DNA of 6,942 bases from Candidatus Rifleibacteriota bacterium (GTDB taxonomy: Bacteria; Riflebacteria; Ozemobacteria; Ozemobacterales; Ozemobacteraceae), in the NCBI GenBank assembly GCA_029560455.1, contig JAKQKW010000189.1, positions 1-6,942 of the forward strand, given 5' to 3'. The notes under the pieces were generated by a model. That model worked only from the letters and a program-made list of their open reading frames with translations, was not told the origin of the DNA and made no database searches. Positions 1 to 6,394 of the stretch are shown here, piece after piece. Position 1 is the first letter of the stretch. The number at the start of each line of letters is the position of its first letter. A program made the translations under genes and the position numbers.

Positions 1-42
1 GCGCATCTGGCAGGCTACCTATTAAGAGTTACACCACCTTTC

Positions 43-58
43 TTTGACACCTGTCGAA
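43..58. repeat. Imperfect inverted repeat in the outgoing leader
   Basis: TTTGACA-CC-TGTCGAA, 7-bp arms with one non-complementary pair, about 30 nt inside the transcript expected from the promoter at 86-114. It shares the TTGAC/GTC core with the repeat at 99-116, so it could be a second copy of the same binding site, or a small RNA stem. Weak evidence. Confidence 0.35.
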
Positions 59-85
59 TACTTATGCCTAAATCCTTAAACCGAG

Positions 86-114
86 ATAATAGGTTCAAGC
101 TTGACGATTGTCAA
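86..114 (-). promoter_or_regulatory. Strong sigma70-like promoter firing out of the left edge
   Basis: Minus-strand -35 TTGACA (109-114, full consensus), a 17-nt spacer and -10 TATTAT (86-91, five of six). Expected start near position 79, reading toward base 1. No complete gene follows within the window. An ATG at 6-4 could open the next gene but its ribosome site is weak, so the start may lie further left. Confidence 0.65.
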
Positions 115-116
115 GC
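99..116. repeat. Perfect 7-bp inverted repeat, possible operator
   Basis: GCTTGAC-GATT-GTCAAGC, perfect arms around a 4-nt centre. It covers the -35 of the minus-strand promoter at 86-114, a typical place for a repressor site. On the plus strand it is followed by A5 T5 A T8, but no plus-strand gene ends here, so an operator is more likely than a terminator. No regulator can be named. Confidence 0.6.
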
Positions 117-137
117 AAAAATTTTTATTTTTTTTCA

Positions 138-168
138 AAGAGCCAGGCAAACTTAGTGCCAAGCCCTT
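138..168 (-). terminator. Imperfect hairpin after the SLH-barrel gene, possible 3' end
   Basis: A 12-position stem with a 7-nt loop and one U-U mismatch. Two further positions are G-U pairs when read as minus-strand RNA but would be A-C mismatches in plus-strand RNA, so the fold suits the minus transcript. It lies 60 nt after the stop. An A-rich run and only five U follow it, starting about 16 nt later, so it is not a canonical intrinsic terminator. It may protect or process the 3' end. Confidence 0.35.
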
Positions 169-227
169 CTCGACAAAGTCTTTCGATTTTTTTATGAAAG
201 AATTTTATTTTTCTCAGAACTTTTTCC

Positions 228-2063
228 TCAAAATTTGCCATAAACTTCGGCCCAGACCATCTGATAGTCGTAATCGCCCTTAAAACCGCGCCCGGCAGCC
301 ACAGGAATGGCACCACCCACGCTTTTGAAAGCATCGCCGCTGAAGTCACACTTAACCGCGCCAACGCGCAATCTGGTGTTTTTAGACAGCTTATAGCGAT
401 ATTCAAAGGTAATCATCCGCATTGTCGGGTCAGCAATACCGACATTATTGAAGTTGTCATAGGCAGAATTGGTGACAGCGAAACCGGCCGGCACAACACC
501 ATTGTAATTCTTAGCCTGATAATGACTGAGGTCATTGTCGACCCGGTCTTTCAGCTCGCGCAGGAAATCGGCAGCCAGCCTGAAATAATGTTTCCCTTCG
601 GGCTGATATTCTACCTGGGCCTTCAGATCGCCCATATTGATAAGACCGTTTCTAAACCAGCTGTTGCCTCTTGCGAGGTCTTCGAGATTAGTTTCGGGTG
701 CGTCAGAATATCGACGGTCAAGGCTTATTGAGTAAGCGCCGGCGAACTGATCATCGCCCCAGTTATAGGCCATTTTTGCGGAAAGAGCCTTATTCGCTTT
801 CCAGGCGAGCGCAGCATGTCCGGCCATGCCTTTAAGATCGACATCAATATCGGCCGCTGTTGCTCTGCCGATATCGGCGCGGTAATCAGTGAGAGCCACG
901 GCAACATCAGCGGTAAGGCGCCGGTTTTTGCCAAATTGGCCGGTATGGCCTATTTCGAGGTCGCGGCGCCGATCGCGGCCCATTTCTCTGGCAGCAGTAC
1001 CATACTTAACCGTATTAGCGGCTCTCTTATTAAGAGTGTCGGGGTTATCCTGGGCAAAGACGTTGGCATAGTAACTACTGAACTTGTGCTTTCGAGAAAA
1101 TCCAAGATTGGTAACCCCGCGAAAATCGACCCGGCCGTCGTCTTTGTAAGAACCCTTATGCCGGTCAAAAATATACTGCAACATATAAGTATCATTGTTA
1201 TGCAGTCGATTATAGCGAATTGCGTCGAAATCCGCGTTCAACAGCAGGCCATGACCTGTCTGCAGCGTGCTTCTGCCGAGAAGAAACCAGTCGTCTTCAT
1301 GAAACACTTTTTTTACTTCGAGAAAGGCGCAGTCTACCTGCATGTCACCGGTAGTCGTCGCGCCAATGCCATCAATACCAAATGCACCGCCACGGGCAGA
1401 TGGGGCAGCGGTCACTACATCGCTGCCGCGATTGAAAAGGCGGAATCTGGTAAACATGGTAATATTTTCGTCGACTTTGGCCACCATTCTCAGACGAATC
1501 TGCGTTTCGGTGAGACTGTTATTGCTGTTACCGGGCCTTGCAGCACCAAATGCGCTTTTTGCATGGTCTTCGCGGTGGGTTTTCCAGGTATGGCGGGTAA
1601 GCCAGTCGCCAGACATTTTGACTTTTTCGCCGGTGTTTTTAACTTCTTTTTCTGTCGCTTTGATATCGGCTCTGAGGCGATCGATTTCTTCACGCAGAAG
1701 CTCTTTTCGATTCTGAGCCAGTTCTACTCTCAGACCAAGAAGACTGAGCTCATCGGCGAATTCATTCTTCAGATAGTTTATGCGGTCGAGATCTTCATCA
1801 GAAATGGCGGGAAGGTCTGCGGCAATCTGCTCTTCAAATCGGGCCATAGCTCTGAAAACCGCCATGGCAAGCTCGTATCGGGTGACGCCACGGCCACCGG
1901 CGAAAGTCTTTTCATTCAGGCCGGTAATAATGCCTTTTTCGGTCAGGAGCTTTACCGATTCAAGAGCGGGATGCCCCGAAGGAATATCTGAAAAAATACC
2001 GGCATTCGCAGACAAACAGGAAAAACAGAAAAGAAAAACCAGAACTGTCAGAAGATTTCGCAT
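228..2063 (-). CDS. SLH-domain, coiled-coil, beta-barrel outer-membrane protein
   Basis: Predicted exported envelope protein of 611 aa. Signal peptide at about 1-21 (hydrophobic core, then SANA before Gly), cleaved by signal peptidase I. One SLH domain at about 24-78 (FSDIPSGHPALESVKLL, GIITG, FAGGRGVTRYELAMAVFRA). A charged coiled coil covers about 88-150. From about 151 to the end there are alternating aromatic/polar strands, many ending in aromatic residues, and a C-terminal Phe (WAEVYGKF), the classic assembly signal for outer-membrane barrels. Known proteins of this plan (Thermus/Deinococcus SlpA, Mep45 of Negativicutes, cyanobacterial SLH porins) use the SLH part to bind peptidoglycan or its polymer and the barrel in the outer membrane. 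The role here is therefore probably tethering plus a porin or structural function. The barrel family itself I do not recognise. ATG 2063 fits the signal peptide well. Confidence 0.87.
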   Translation of the reverse strand: MRNLLTVLVFLFCFSCLSANAGIFSDIPSGHPALESVKLLTEKGIITGLNEKTFAGGRGVTRYELAMAVFRAMARFEEQIAADLPAISDEDLDRINYLKNEFADELSLLGLRVELAQNRKELLREEIDRLRADIKATEKEVKNTGEKVKMSGDWLTRHTWKTHREDHAKSAFGAARPGNSNNSLTETQIRLRMVAKVDENITMFTRFRLFNRGSDVVTAAPSARGGAFGIDGIGATTTGDMQVDCAFLEVKKVFHEDDWFLLGRSTLQTGHGLLLNADFDAIRYNRLHNNDTYMLQYIFDRHKGSYKDDGRVDFRGVTNLGFSRKHKFSSYYANVFAQDNPDTLNKRAANTVKYGTAAREMGRDRRRDLEIGHTGQFGKNRRLTADVAVALTDYRADIGRATAADIDVDLKGMAGHAALAWKANKALSAKMAYNWGDDQFAGAYSISLDRRYSDAPETNLEDLARGNSWFRNGLINMGDLKAQVEYQPEGKHYFRLAADFLRELKDRVDNDLSHYQAKNYNGVVPAGFAVTNSAYDNFNNVGIADPTMRMITFEYRYKLSKNTRLRVGAVKCDFSGDAFKSVGGAIPVAAGRGFKGDYDYQMVWAEVYGKF

Positions 2064-2144
2064 GATTCTTACGCCCTTGCCTTATAAAACTTTAATTTTC
2101 GACAGGTTAAGGGGTACAGTGCGAATTGTCAACAAATCCCGGAT
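2064..2144. other. Intergenic gap between rapZ and the SLH-barrel gene
   Basis: 81 nt, the only sizeable gap between genes in the window. It contains most of the palindrome, the promoter and a weak ribosome site AAGGG (2074-2078) 10 nt before the ATG. No rho-independent terminator for the upstream operon is visible, so read-through from rapZ is possible. Confidence 0.7.
2104..2132 (-). promoter_or_regulatory. Sigma70-like promoter of the SLH-barrel gene
   Basis: Minus-strand -35 TTGACA (2127-2132, full consensus), a 17-nt spacer and -10 TAACCT (2104-2109, only half matching TATAAT). Expected transcription start is near 2097, giving a leader of roughly 35 nt. It sits in the 81-nt gap after rapZ, so the envelope gene can be expressed apart from the operon. 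A second -10-like TATAAG lies nearer the gene but has no good -35. Confidence 0.55.
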
Positions 2145-2146
2145 TT
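2134..2146. repeat. 13-bp palindrome between rapZ stop and the next promoter
   Basis: AAATCC-C-GGATTT, a perfect 6-bp inverted repeat around one base. It overlaps the rapZ stop codon and lies one base from the -35 of the downstream promoter. The one-base centre makes it a poor RNA hairpin and no T-run follows, so it is not a terminator. It could be a protein-binding site, but this is only a guess. Confidence 0.4.
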
Positions 2147-3017
2147 AAAGGTTCAGGTCGCGGTGAATCTTTGACGTGGAAATACGCTCGTTCGTAATTT
2201 CTTTGAACAGATATTCAGCGAAGGCAACTGAACGATGACGGCCGCCGGTGCAGCCAATGCCGATCTGCAACCGCGTTTTCGGCTCACTGATAAAAAGCGG
2301 AATCTGAAACTCGATGAAATCTTTCAACTTCTGCGCATACTGCCTGGCAGTGTCAGAAGAGAAGACATAATCATAAACCTCTTTATGAACCCCGGTTAAG
2401 GTCTTGAGACTGGCAATATAAAAGGGATTCGGTAGAAATCTGACATCGAAGACCAGGTCGCAGTCGAGTGGCACGCCGTGTTTAAAGCCAAAACTGACAA
2501 AAACCACAGACATGGCACGTGGCCCGACAAATCCGTGAGAAAACTTGCGGATTTCTTCCTGGAGCTCGCGACCGTTGATACTTGTGGTATCGATAATAAA
2601 ATCAGCCTTTTCGCGGGTAGTCTCAAGAAGCGAACGCTCCTCGCGAATGTCATCAATAACCCGGCCGCCGCGATTAAGCGGATGTTTGCGGCGGGTTTCA
2701 GAAAAACGTCGAACCAGAGAATCTTCTGATGACTCGAGATAGAGAATGCGAACTTCGACATTCATCTTCTTGACTTCGTCAATGGCCTCAAAAAGCTTGC
2801 GGAAAAAGCTGCCGCCTCTCGCGTCAATGACAACTGCGATCTTGGTCAAACGCCCGTTCGATTCGAGACATATCTGGATAAATTTTGGCAACAGTGCCGG
2901 CGGCACGTTGTCCATGCAAAAATAACCCGAGTCTTCAAAAAAGTGTGACGCGGTCGATTTGCCTGCCCCGGAAAGGCCAGTAATGATGATTAATTGCAGA
3001 GGTGTTGTCTGTTCCAT
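2145..3017 (-). CDS. rapZ: RapZ/YvcJ nucleotide-binding protein
   Basis: Cytosolic two-domain protein of 290 aa, normal length. The N-terminal P-loop domain has Walker A GLSGAGKS (14-21), GYFCMDNVPP (31-40) and DARGG (65-69). The C-terminal domain has SFGFKHG (175-181), DVRFLPNPFY (191-200), GCTGGRHRSV (255-264) and HRDL (285-288). In E. coli RapZ senses glucosamine-6-phosphate and steers decay of the small RNA GlmZ, which controls glmS; B. subtilis YvcJ is a nucleotide hydrolase. The protein ends HRDLNL, without the terminal basic run described in E. coli as needed for RNA binding, so a GlmZ-type role should not be assumed. The usual neighbours (rpoN, hpf, ptsN or yvcK, whiA) are absent. ATG 3017 lies 3 nt after the yaaR stop with only a weak AGG upstream, consistent with coupling. 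It is the last gene of the operon. Confidence 0.96.
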   Translation of the reverse strand: MEQTTPLQLIIITGLSGAGKSTASHFFEDSGYFCMDNVPPALLPKFIQICLESNGRLTKIAVVIDARGGSFFRKLFEAIDEVKKMNVEVRILYLESSEDSLVRRFSETRRKHPLNRGGRVIDDIREERSLLETTREKADFIIDTTSINGRELQEEIRKFSHGFVGPRAMSVVFVSFGFKHGVPLDCDLVFDVRFLPNPFYIASLKTLTGVHKEVYDYVFSSDTARQYAQKLKDFIEFQIPLFISEPKTRLQIGIGCTGGRHRSVAFAEYLFKEITNERISTSKIHRDLNL

Positions 3018-3020
3018 TTT

Positions 3021-3464
3021 TTAGCCTATCACATCAAGAACCAGTCCACGAATGTCATCGAGACTGGCGAGAAGCTCGATCGCCTTGCCCTCGTTCAGAG
3101 CTTCGCGGGTTAAAGCTGCTACTTCGCCTTCGGCCACGCTTACAGTCTGATAAACTTTCTGTTCGCCGTCTTTTTTGGCCCCGAATTCCTCTTTAAGCGA
3201 AAGAAATTCGTCTTTCAGCTTCTTTAAAAAAAGCTTAACCGACTCTTTGTAAGAATTCAACAGACCTTCTTCGGGGCTTTTCAAAAAGCGCTCGCCGCGT
3301 GATTTTACCTGATCGATAAGTTCACGCATGCTGCCATTGAAGGTTTCAAGGCGCGCTTCCTTGAGAACCCCCTTGAATTCGCTTCCTTGAGCAGTTCCTG
3401 ATGCAGCAGGCCGGCTGGCGCCTGCCCGCGTATCAATTTTATGGTTGTCTATTTTTACCGGCAT
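3021..3464 (-). CDS. yaaR: YaaR-like DUF327 protein
   Basis: Small, soluble, mostly helical protein of 147 aa without signal peptide or TM helix. I assign it to the YaaR/DUF327 family from three blocks that resemble Bacillus YaaR: ELIDQVKSRGERFLKSP (48-64), SYKESVKLFLKKL (71-83) and the C-terminal IELLASLDDIRGLVLDV (129-145). The first 45 residues are polar, low in complexity and probably disordered. The family's molecular function is not established. In B. subtilis yaaR lies just downstream of tmk and yaaQ, and here it lies one gene from tmk, which supports the assignment. The ATG at 3464 shares its A with the cyclase stop (TGATG) and has no strong ribosome site, so translation is probably coupled to the cyclase. 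It ends 3 nt before rapZ. The assignment comes from motif memory and was not searched. Confidence 0.78.
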   Translation of the reverse strand: MPVKIDNHKIDTRAGASRPAASGTAQGSEFKGVLKEARLETFNGSMRELIDQVKSRGERFLKSPEEGLLNSYKESVKLFLKKLKDEFLSLKEEFGAKKDGEQKVYQTVSVAEGEVAALTREALNEGKAIELLASLDDIRGLVLDVIG

Positions 3465-5428
3465 CAGTCAATACCACAGAGAACAACTTTATTACGGCCG
3501 CCGCCCTTGGCCTTATATAGAGCACTGTCGGCCTTCTGAATCAGCTGGTCCTTGCTGTCGGCATTCAAGGGAAAGCCGGCGACGCCAATGGATATTGAGC
3601 ATTTGACCGAAGGCTGCCCGGGAATAATCGAAGGAAAATCGAAATGGGCCACGTCGCGGCGAATGCGCTCGGCAACAATCTTGGCATCGGCCTGCGTTGT
3701 CTCGGGAAGAATAATGGCAAACTCCTCACCGCCGTAGCGGGCAGCGATATCGGTATTGCGCACATTTTTACGCAGAATTTTGCTGACTTCCTTGAGGATG
3801 GCATCGCCCTGCTGATGACCGTAATTATCATTGATTGGTTTGAAATGATCGATGTCACACATGAGCAAAGAAATGGTCGAATTATAACGTCGGCTTCTCG
3901 CGACCTCTTCGTCGAGGCGCATCTGGAAATACCTGTGCACGTAAAGTTTGGTGATTGAATCGGTAATCGCCAGCGAATAGAGGCGGGCGTTTTCGAAGGC
4001 GATAACGGCCTGTGACGCCAGAGTGGCAAAAAATTCGAGATCATTTTCTGAGAACGCCTGACCATTAATTTTGGCGCCGACTTTCACGACACCATAAAGT
4101 TCGCCCTCTTTAAGCATCGGCACATAAACGGCAAACGGCAGATCGCGGTTGACCGTCGTATAGGCCTGGTAACTGCGGCCTGAGATTTCCTGGGAAAAAA
4201 TCGGTTTTTTCTCTTTTTCGATCGTGGTCATTGCCCAGGCTTCGGCCGGATCCTTCTTGAGTGCATCGACATCGGCCTTGGACATACCCTTGAAAGCCTT
4301 GACTTCGAGCTCAGGGCGTTCATCAGAAAAGAGCATCAATACCCCTTTGTTAGCCCAGACGGTCTCAAGGAACATATCTATTGAAATATTTATCAGCTCA
4401 TTAAGATCAAGAGTCGAACTGAGAACCTTGCTCGACTGCTGCAGGGTCATCAGGTTGAAAACCTTGTGGTCAAGCTCGTTTTTGGTGGTCTCAGAATTTT
4501 CGAACAGCATTGCATTGTTGATAGAGGTACTTGCAAGACCCACAATCGCCTGAATCAACTGAAAATCGCCGCTGGCAAACTGAGCCCCATTCTTTTTATC
4601 AGTCAGAAGCAGCAAACCGACAAAGTGATCTTTGATGCGCATCGGAAACATCAGTTTGATACGCCGCATTTCGTCAGATTCGAATTCGGCAACCAGCAGG
4701 TTGGTTTCCTGCTCAGTTGGGCGCCAGTAGCCATCATCAGAAAAGATGCGGGCAAGAATCTGGTTGTCTGAATAAAATCTGAATTTGGCGAACAGTTCAG
4801 GCGAGATGCCGATCAGATCTTTTACCGAAACAAGGTCTGTTTTTTCGTTATAGAGCATCACGCCAGCGCCATTAACCGTCAGGCGATCGGTAAAAATGGT
4901 GATGAAGTTGCGAACGAGAGTATCGACGTTGAGGCTGCCACCCATGGCCTGACTGCCGTAATACAAAGCAGAAAGTGAATCAACCTTCTGTTCAAGCTCT
5001 TTGTTAATTTCGCTGATTGTCCGCATGTAATCTTCTATTGCCACACGTGATTCAATCAGACTGCCTACAATCTTGGTAAATGACCCCTGCACTTCTTCGA
5101 GATCGCTGAGACGAAGATCTTCGAGGCCTTCATTAACATCGCCGTCGGCAACCTTGTCGGCAATTTCGATAAATTTCTGCAGAGGTATCAGAACCTTGCG
5201 GGTAATACCCAGATGAACAAAAAGAATCGTACCGACACCCGCTACCAGAAATACCAGAGGGCTGACAGGCAGATCAAAAATCACTGCGGCAAGATAGACT
5301 GCGGCCCAGAAGCATGCCAGCAGCAGATCAAGCTTGATCGCAATGCTCATTTTCATCTTATTCATAAAAAAGCCAGTTACCTCAACCGGTTCTCCGGTTT
5401 CTACCACTTCGACATTTTCGCTGTACAA
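3464..5428 (-). CDS. Membrane diguanylate cyclase: 2 TM, HAMP, two GAF, GGDEF
   Basis: Predicted inner-membrane enzyme making c-di-GMP from two GTP. Order of parts: a short cytosolic N-terminus, two TM helices (about 29-51 and 57-74) with only a few residues between them, HAMP (about 75-127), a helical linker, GAF1 (about 160-310), GAF2 (about 330-485) and GGDEF (486-650). The catalytic site looks intact: metal ligand D525 in DIDHFK, guanine ligands N533 and D542, and GGEEF at 566-570. An inhibitory I-site RxxD (R557, D560) lies five residues before GGEEF, so product feedback is likely. With almost no periplasmic loop, sensing is probably through the GAF domains; their ligands are unknown. 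The start is TTG 5428, 10 nt after GAGGAG and 1 nt after the tmk stop. ATG 5365 (residue 22), just before TM1, is a possible alternative. No EAL or HD-GYP domain is present. Confidence 0.95.
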   Translation of the reverse strand: MYSENVEVVETGEPVEVTGFFMNKMKMSIAIKLDLLLACFWAAVYLAAVIFDLPVSPLVFLVAGVGTILFVHLGITRKVLIPLQKFIEIADKVADGDVNEGLEDLRLSDLEEVQGSFTKIVGSLIESRVAIEDYMRTISEINKELEQKVDSLSALYYGSQAMGGSLNVDTLVRNFITIFTDRLTVNGAGVMLYNEKTDLVSVKDLIGISPELFAKFRFYSDNQILARIFSDDGYWRPTEQETNLLVAEFESDEMRRIKLMFPMRIKDHFVGLLLLTDKKNGAQFASGDFQLIQAIVGLASTSINNAMLFENSETTKNELDHKVFNLMTLQQSSKVLSSTLDLNELINISIDMFLETVWANKGVLMLFSDERPELEVKAFKGMSKADVDALKKDPAEAWAMTTIEKEKKPIFSQEISGRSYQAYTTVNRDLPFAVYVPMLKEGELYGVVKVGAKINGQAFSENDLEFFATLASQAVIAFENARLYSLAITDSITKLYVHRYFQMRLDEEVARSRRYNSTISLLMCDIDHFKPINDNYGHQQGDAILKEVSKILRKNVRNTDIAARYGGEEFAIILPETTQADAKIVAERIRRDVAHFDFPSIIPGQPSVKCSISIGVAGFPLNADSKDQLIQKADSALYKAKGGGRNKVVLCGID

Positions 5429-5429
5429 C

Positions 5430-6065
5430 TCAACTCAGCTCCTCAAAGCGCCTGATTATTTCAGCGACAATACGGTCAGCCATTTTTTCAGGCTCCCCGT
5501 CAGCCTCTACCACCACAAATCTTTCTGATTCTTCGGATGCAACAAGGTCATAACCTGCCAGAACCTTTCGATGAAAGTCAAGAGTTTCCGATTCCATGCG
5601 GTCAAGTTGCTTGGCACCGCCATGGCGGGCGCGCTCAAGACCTACTTCTGGTGCAATACGCAGCAGCACGGTGAGATCCGGCAGAAAGCCGGGCAGAAAA
5701 GCTTCGTGTACGCTGCGCACCCGTTCGATTCCAAGCCCACGGGCATAGCCCTGATAAGCCATGCTTGAATCGAAGTAGCGATCACAAAGAACCGTTTTTC
5801 CGGCTCTCAGGGCCGGCAGAATAACTTTTTTGAGGTGCTCGCTGCGCTGAGCCAGCATCAGAAAGAGCTCAGTCTCCGGCTCGAGACTGCCGCAATCCTT
5901 ATCGAGAAGAACCGATCTGATACGGTCGCCTGCTGAGGTTCCGCCGGGCTCTCGGGTTGTTACGACATCATGGCCGCGCTCTGCCAGGAACTGGCGCAGC
6001 AGCTTGATCTGAGTCGATTTGCCGCTGCCTTCGGGGCCTTCAAATGTAATAAACAAGCCTTTCAT
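5430..6065 (-). CDS. tmk: Thymidylate kinase (dTMP kinase)
   Basis: Cytosolic P-loop kinase that converts dTMP plus ATP to dTDP plus ADP, an essential step for dTTP supply. The 211-aa length is normal for the family. Visible motifs are the Walker A loop GPEGSGKST (10-18), TREPGG (37-42), the DRY motif (95-97) with the substrate-binding stretch SSMAYQGYARG after it, and a LID segment around 141-157 with R145, R147 and R156. The P-loop lacks the arginine seen in yeast/human-type enzymes and the LID carries basic residues, so this is the E. coli-like class. The ATG at 6065 is preceded by AGGA (6076-6079) at 9 nt. The gene begins 20 nt after the STAS stop and ends 1 nt before the cyclase start. 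Identification is secure. Confidence 0.97.
   Translation of the reverse strand: MKGLFITFEGPEGSGKSTQIKLLRQFLAERGHDVVTTREPGGTSAGDRIRSVLLDKDCGSLEPETELFLMLAQRSEHLKKVILPALRAGKTVLCDRYFDSSMAYQGYARGLGIERVRSVHEAFLPGFLPDLTVLLRIAPEVGLERARHGGAKQLDRMESETLDFHRKVLAGYDLVASEESERFVVVEADGEPEKMADRIVAEIIRRFEELS
5439..5444 (-). promoter_or_regulatory. Ribosome binding site for the TTG start of the cyclase
   Basis: GAGGAG on the minus strand, within the last codons of tmk and 10 nt before TTG 5428. The internal ATG at 5365 has only a weak GAGG-like match 13-14 nt away, so the TTG is preferred, though not certain. Confidence 0.55.
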
Positions 6066-6085
6066 CCGGTTCTGATCCTGTCCTT

Positions 6086-6394
6086 TCAGGCTATTTCAAA
6101 AAATTCGTCGAGCTTGGTAACCTTGAAAACATTGAGAACCTGCTCGCTGACGTTGAGAATTCTTAACTTGCCATTATGGCGGGTAATTTCTTTTTTGATG
6201 TAGACAAGCAGGCCAAGACCTGAGCTGTCAAGATAAGTAACCTTTTCCATGTTGATTTCATAAGTCCAGCCGTTGGACTCGATAGAATCCATGATTTCCG
6301 CCTTCAGGTTTTTCAGGTGGTGAATGTCCACTTCCCCTTCAACATGGAAGACCTTAATTTTCTTTTCTTTGTCAATCTGGCTGTCAATCTTCAC
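6086..6394 (-). CDS. STAS-domain anti-sigma factor antagonist (SpoIIAA/RsbV-like)
   Basis: Single STAS-domain protein of 102 aa that covers the whole fold. The signature YLDSSGLGLL contains D56, S57 and S58 when counted from the GTG start. In SpoIIAA and RsbV the serine at this site is phosphorylated by the partner kinase, and only the unphosphorylated form frees the kinase's target. The GTG at 6394 is preferred because GGAGG (6400-6404) sits 5 nt before it. A TTG at 6406 would add four residues but has no well-placed ribosome site. The first 11 nt overlap the end of the kinase gene, so the pair is probably translationally coupled and works as a partner switch. Which sigma factor or other output it controls cannot be read here. 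An alternative is control of a non-sigma target such as a phosphatase or c-di-GMP enzyme. Confidence 0.92.
   Translation of the reverse strand: MKIDSQIDKEKKIKVFHVEGEVDIHHLKNLKAEIMDSIESNGWTYEINMEKVTYLDSSGLGLLVYIKKEITRHNGKLRILNVSEQVLNVFKVTKLDEFFEIA

Larger units (their letters stand above)
1..227. other. Gene-free left end
   Basis: AT-rich stretch after the SLH-barrel stop. It holds the hairpin, the inverted repeats and the outgoing promoter listed separately. I looked for a tRNA, a riboswitch and a small coding frame with a ribosome site and found none that I can support. A short plus-strand frame at 101-283 has no ribosome site and runs into the barrel gene, so it is not called. Confidence 0.7.

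Noticed and set aside
1..80. tRNA, small RNA or riboswitch in the left-edge leader
   Set aside because: No cloverleaf, no T-loop consensus in the correct place and no known riboswitch core could be recognised. The stretch is too short to judge.
99..135. Plus-strand intrinsic terminator (hairpin followed by a T-rich run)
   Set aside because: The T-run begins five bases after the stem and no plus-strand gene ends here. The repeat fits better as an operator over the minus-strand promoter.
171..193. Second hairpin with a T7 run on the plus strand
   Set aside because: The stem is only about five pairs with a bulge, and no plus-strand transcript is expected.
816..1991. 391-aa open frame on the plus strand
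   Set aside because: It is fully antisense to the SLH-barrel gene, which has a signal peptide, an SLH domain and a barrel end signal. The antisense protein shows no recognisable motif and no ribosome site, and looks like a by-product of codon use.
228..2063. Lipoprotein signal instead of signal peptidase I
   Set aside because: Two cysteines occur in the signal region (13 and 16), but the residues before them do not form a lipobox, while SANA-G gives a good type I site.
3464..5428. Hybrid GGDEF-EAL or degenerate cyclase
   Set aside because: The protein ends right after the GGDEF fold, and all metal, guanine and GGEEF positions are intact, so it is a simple active-type cyclase.
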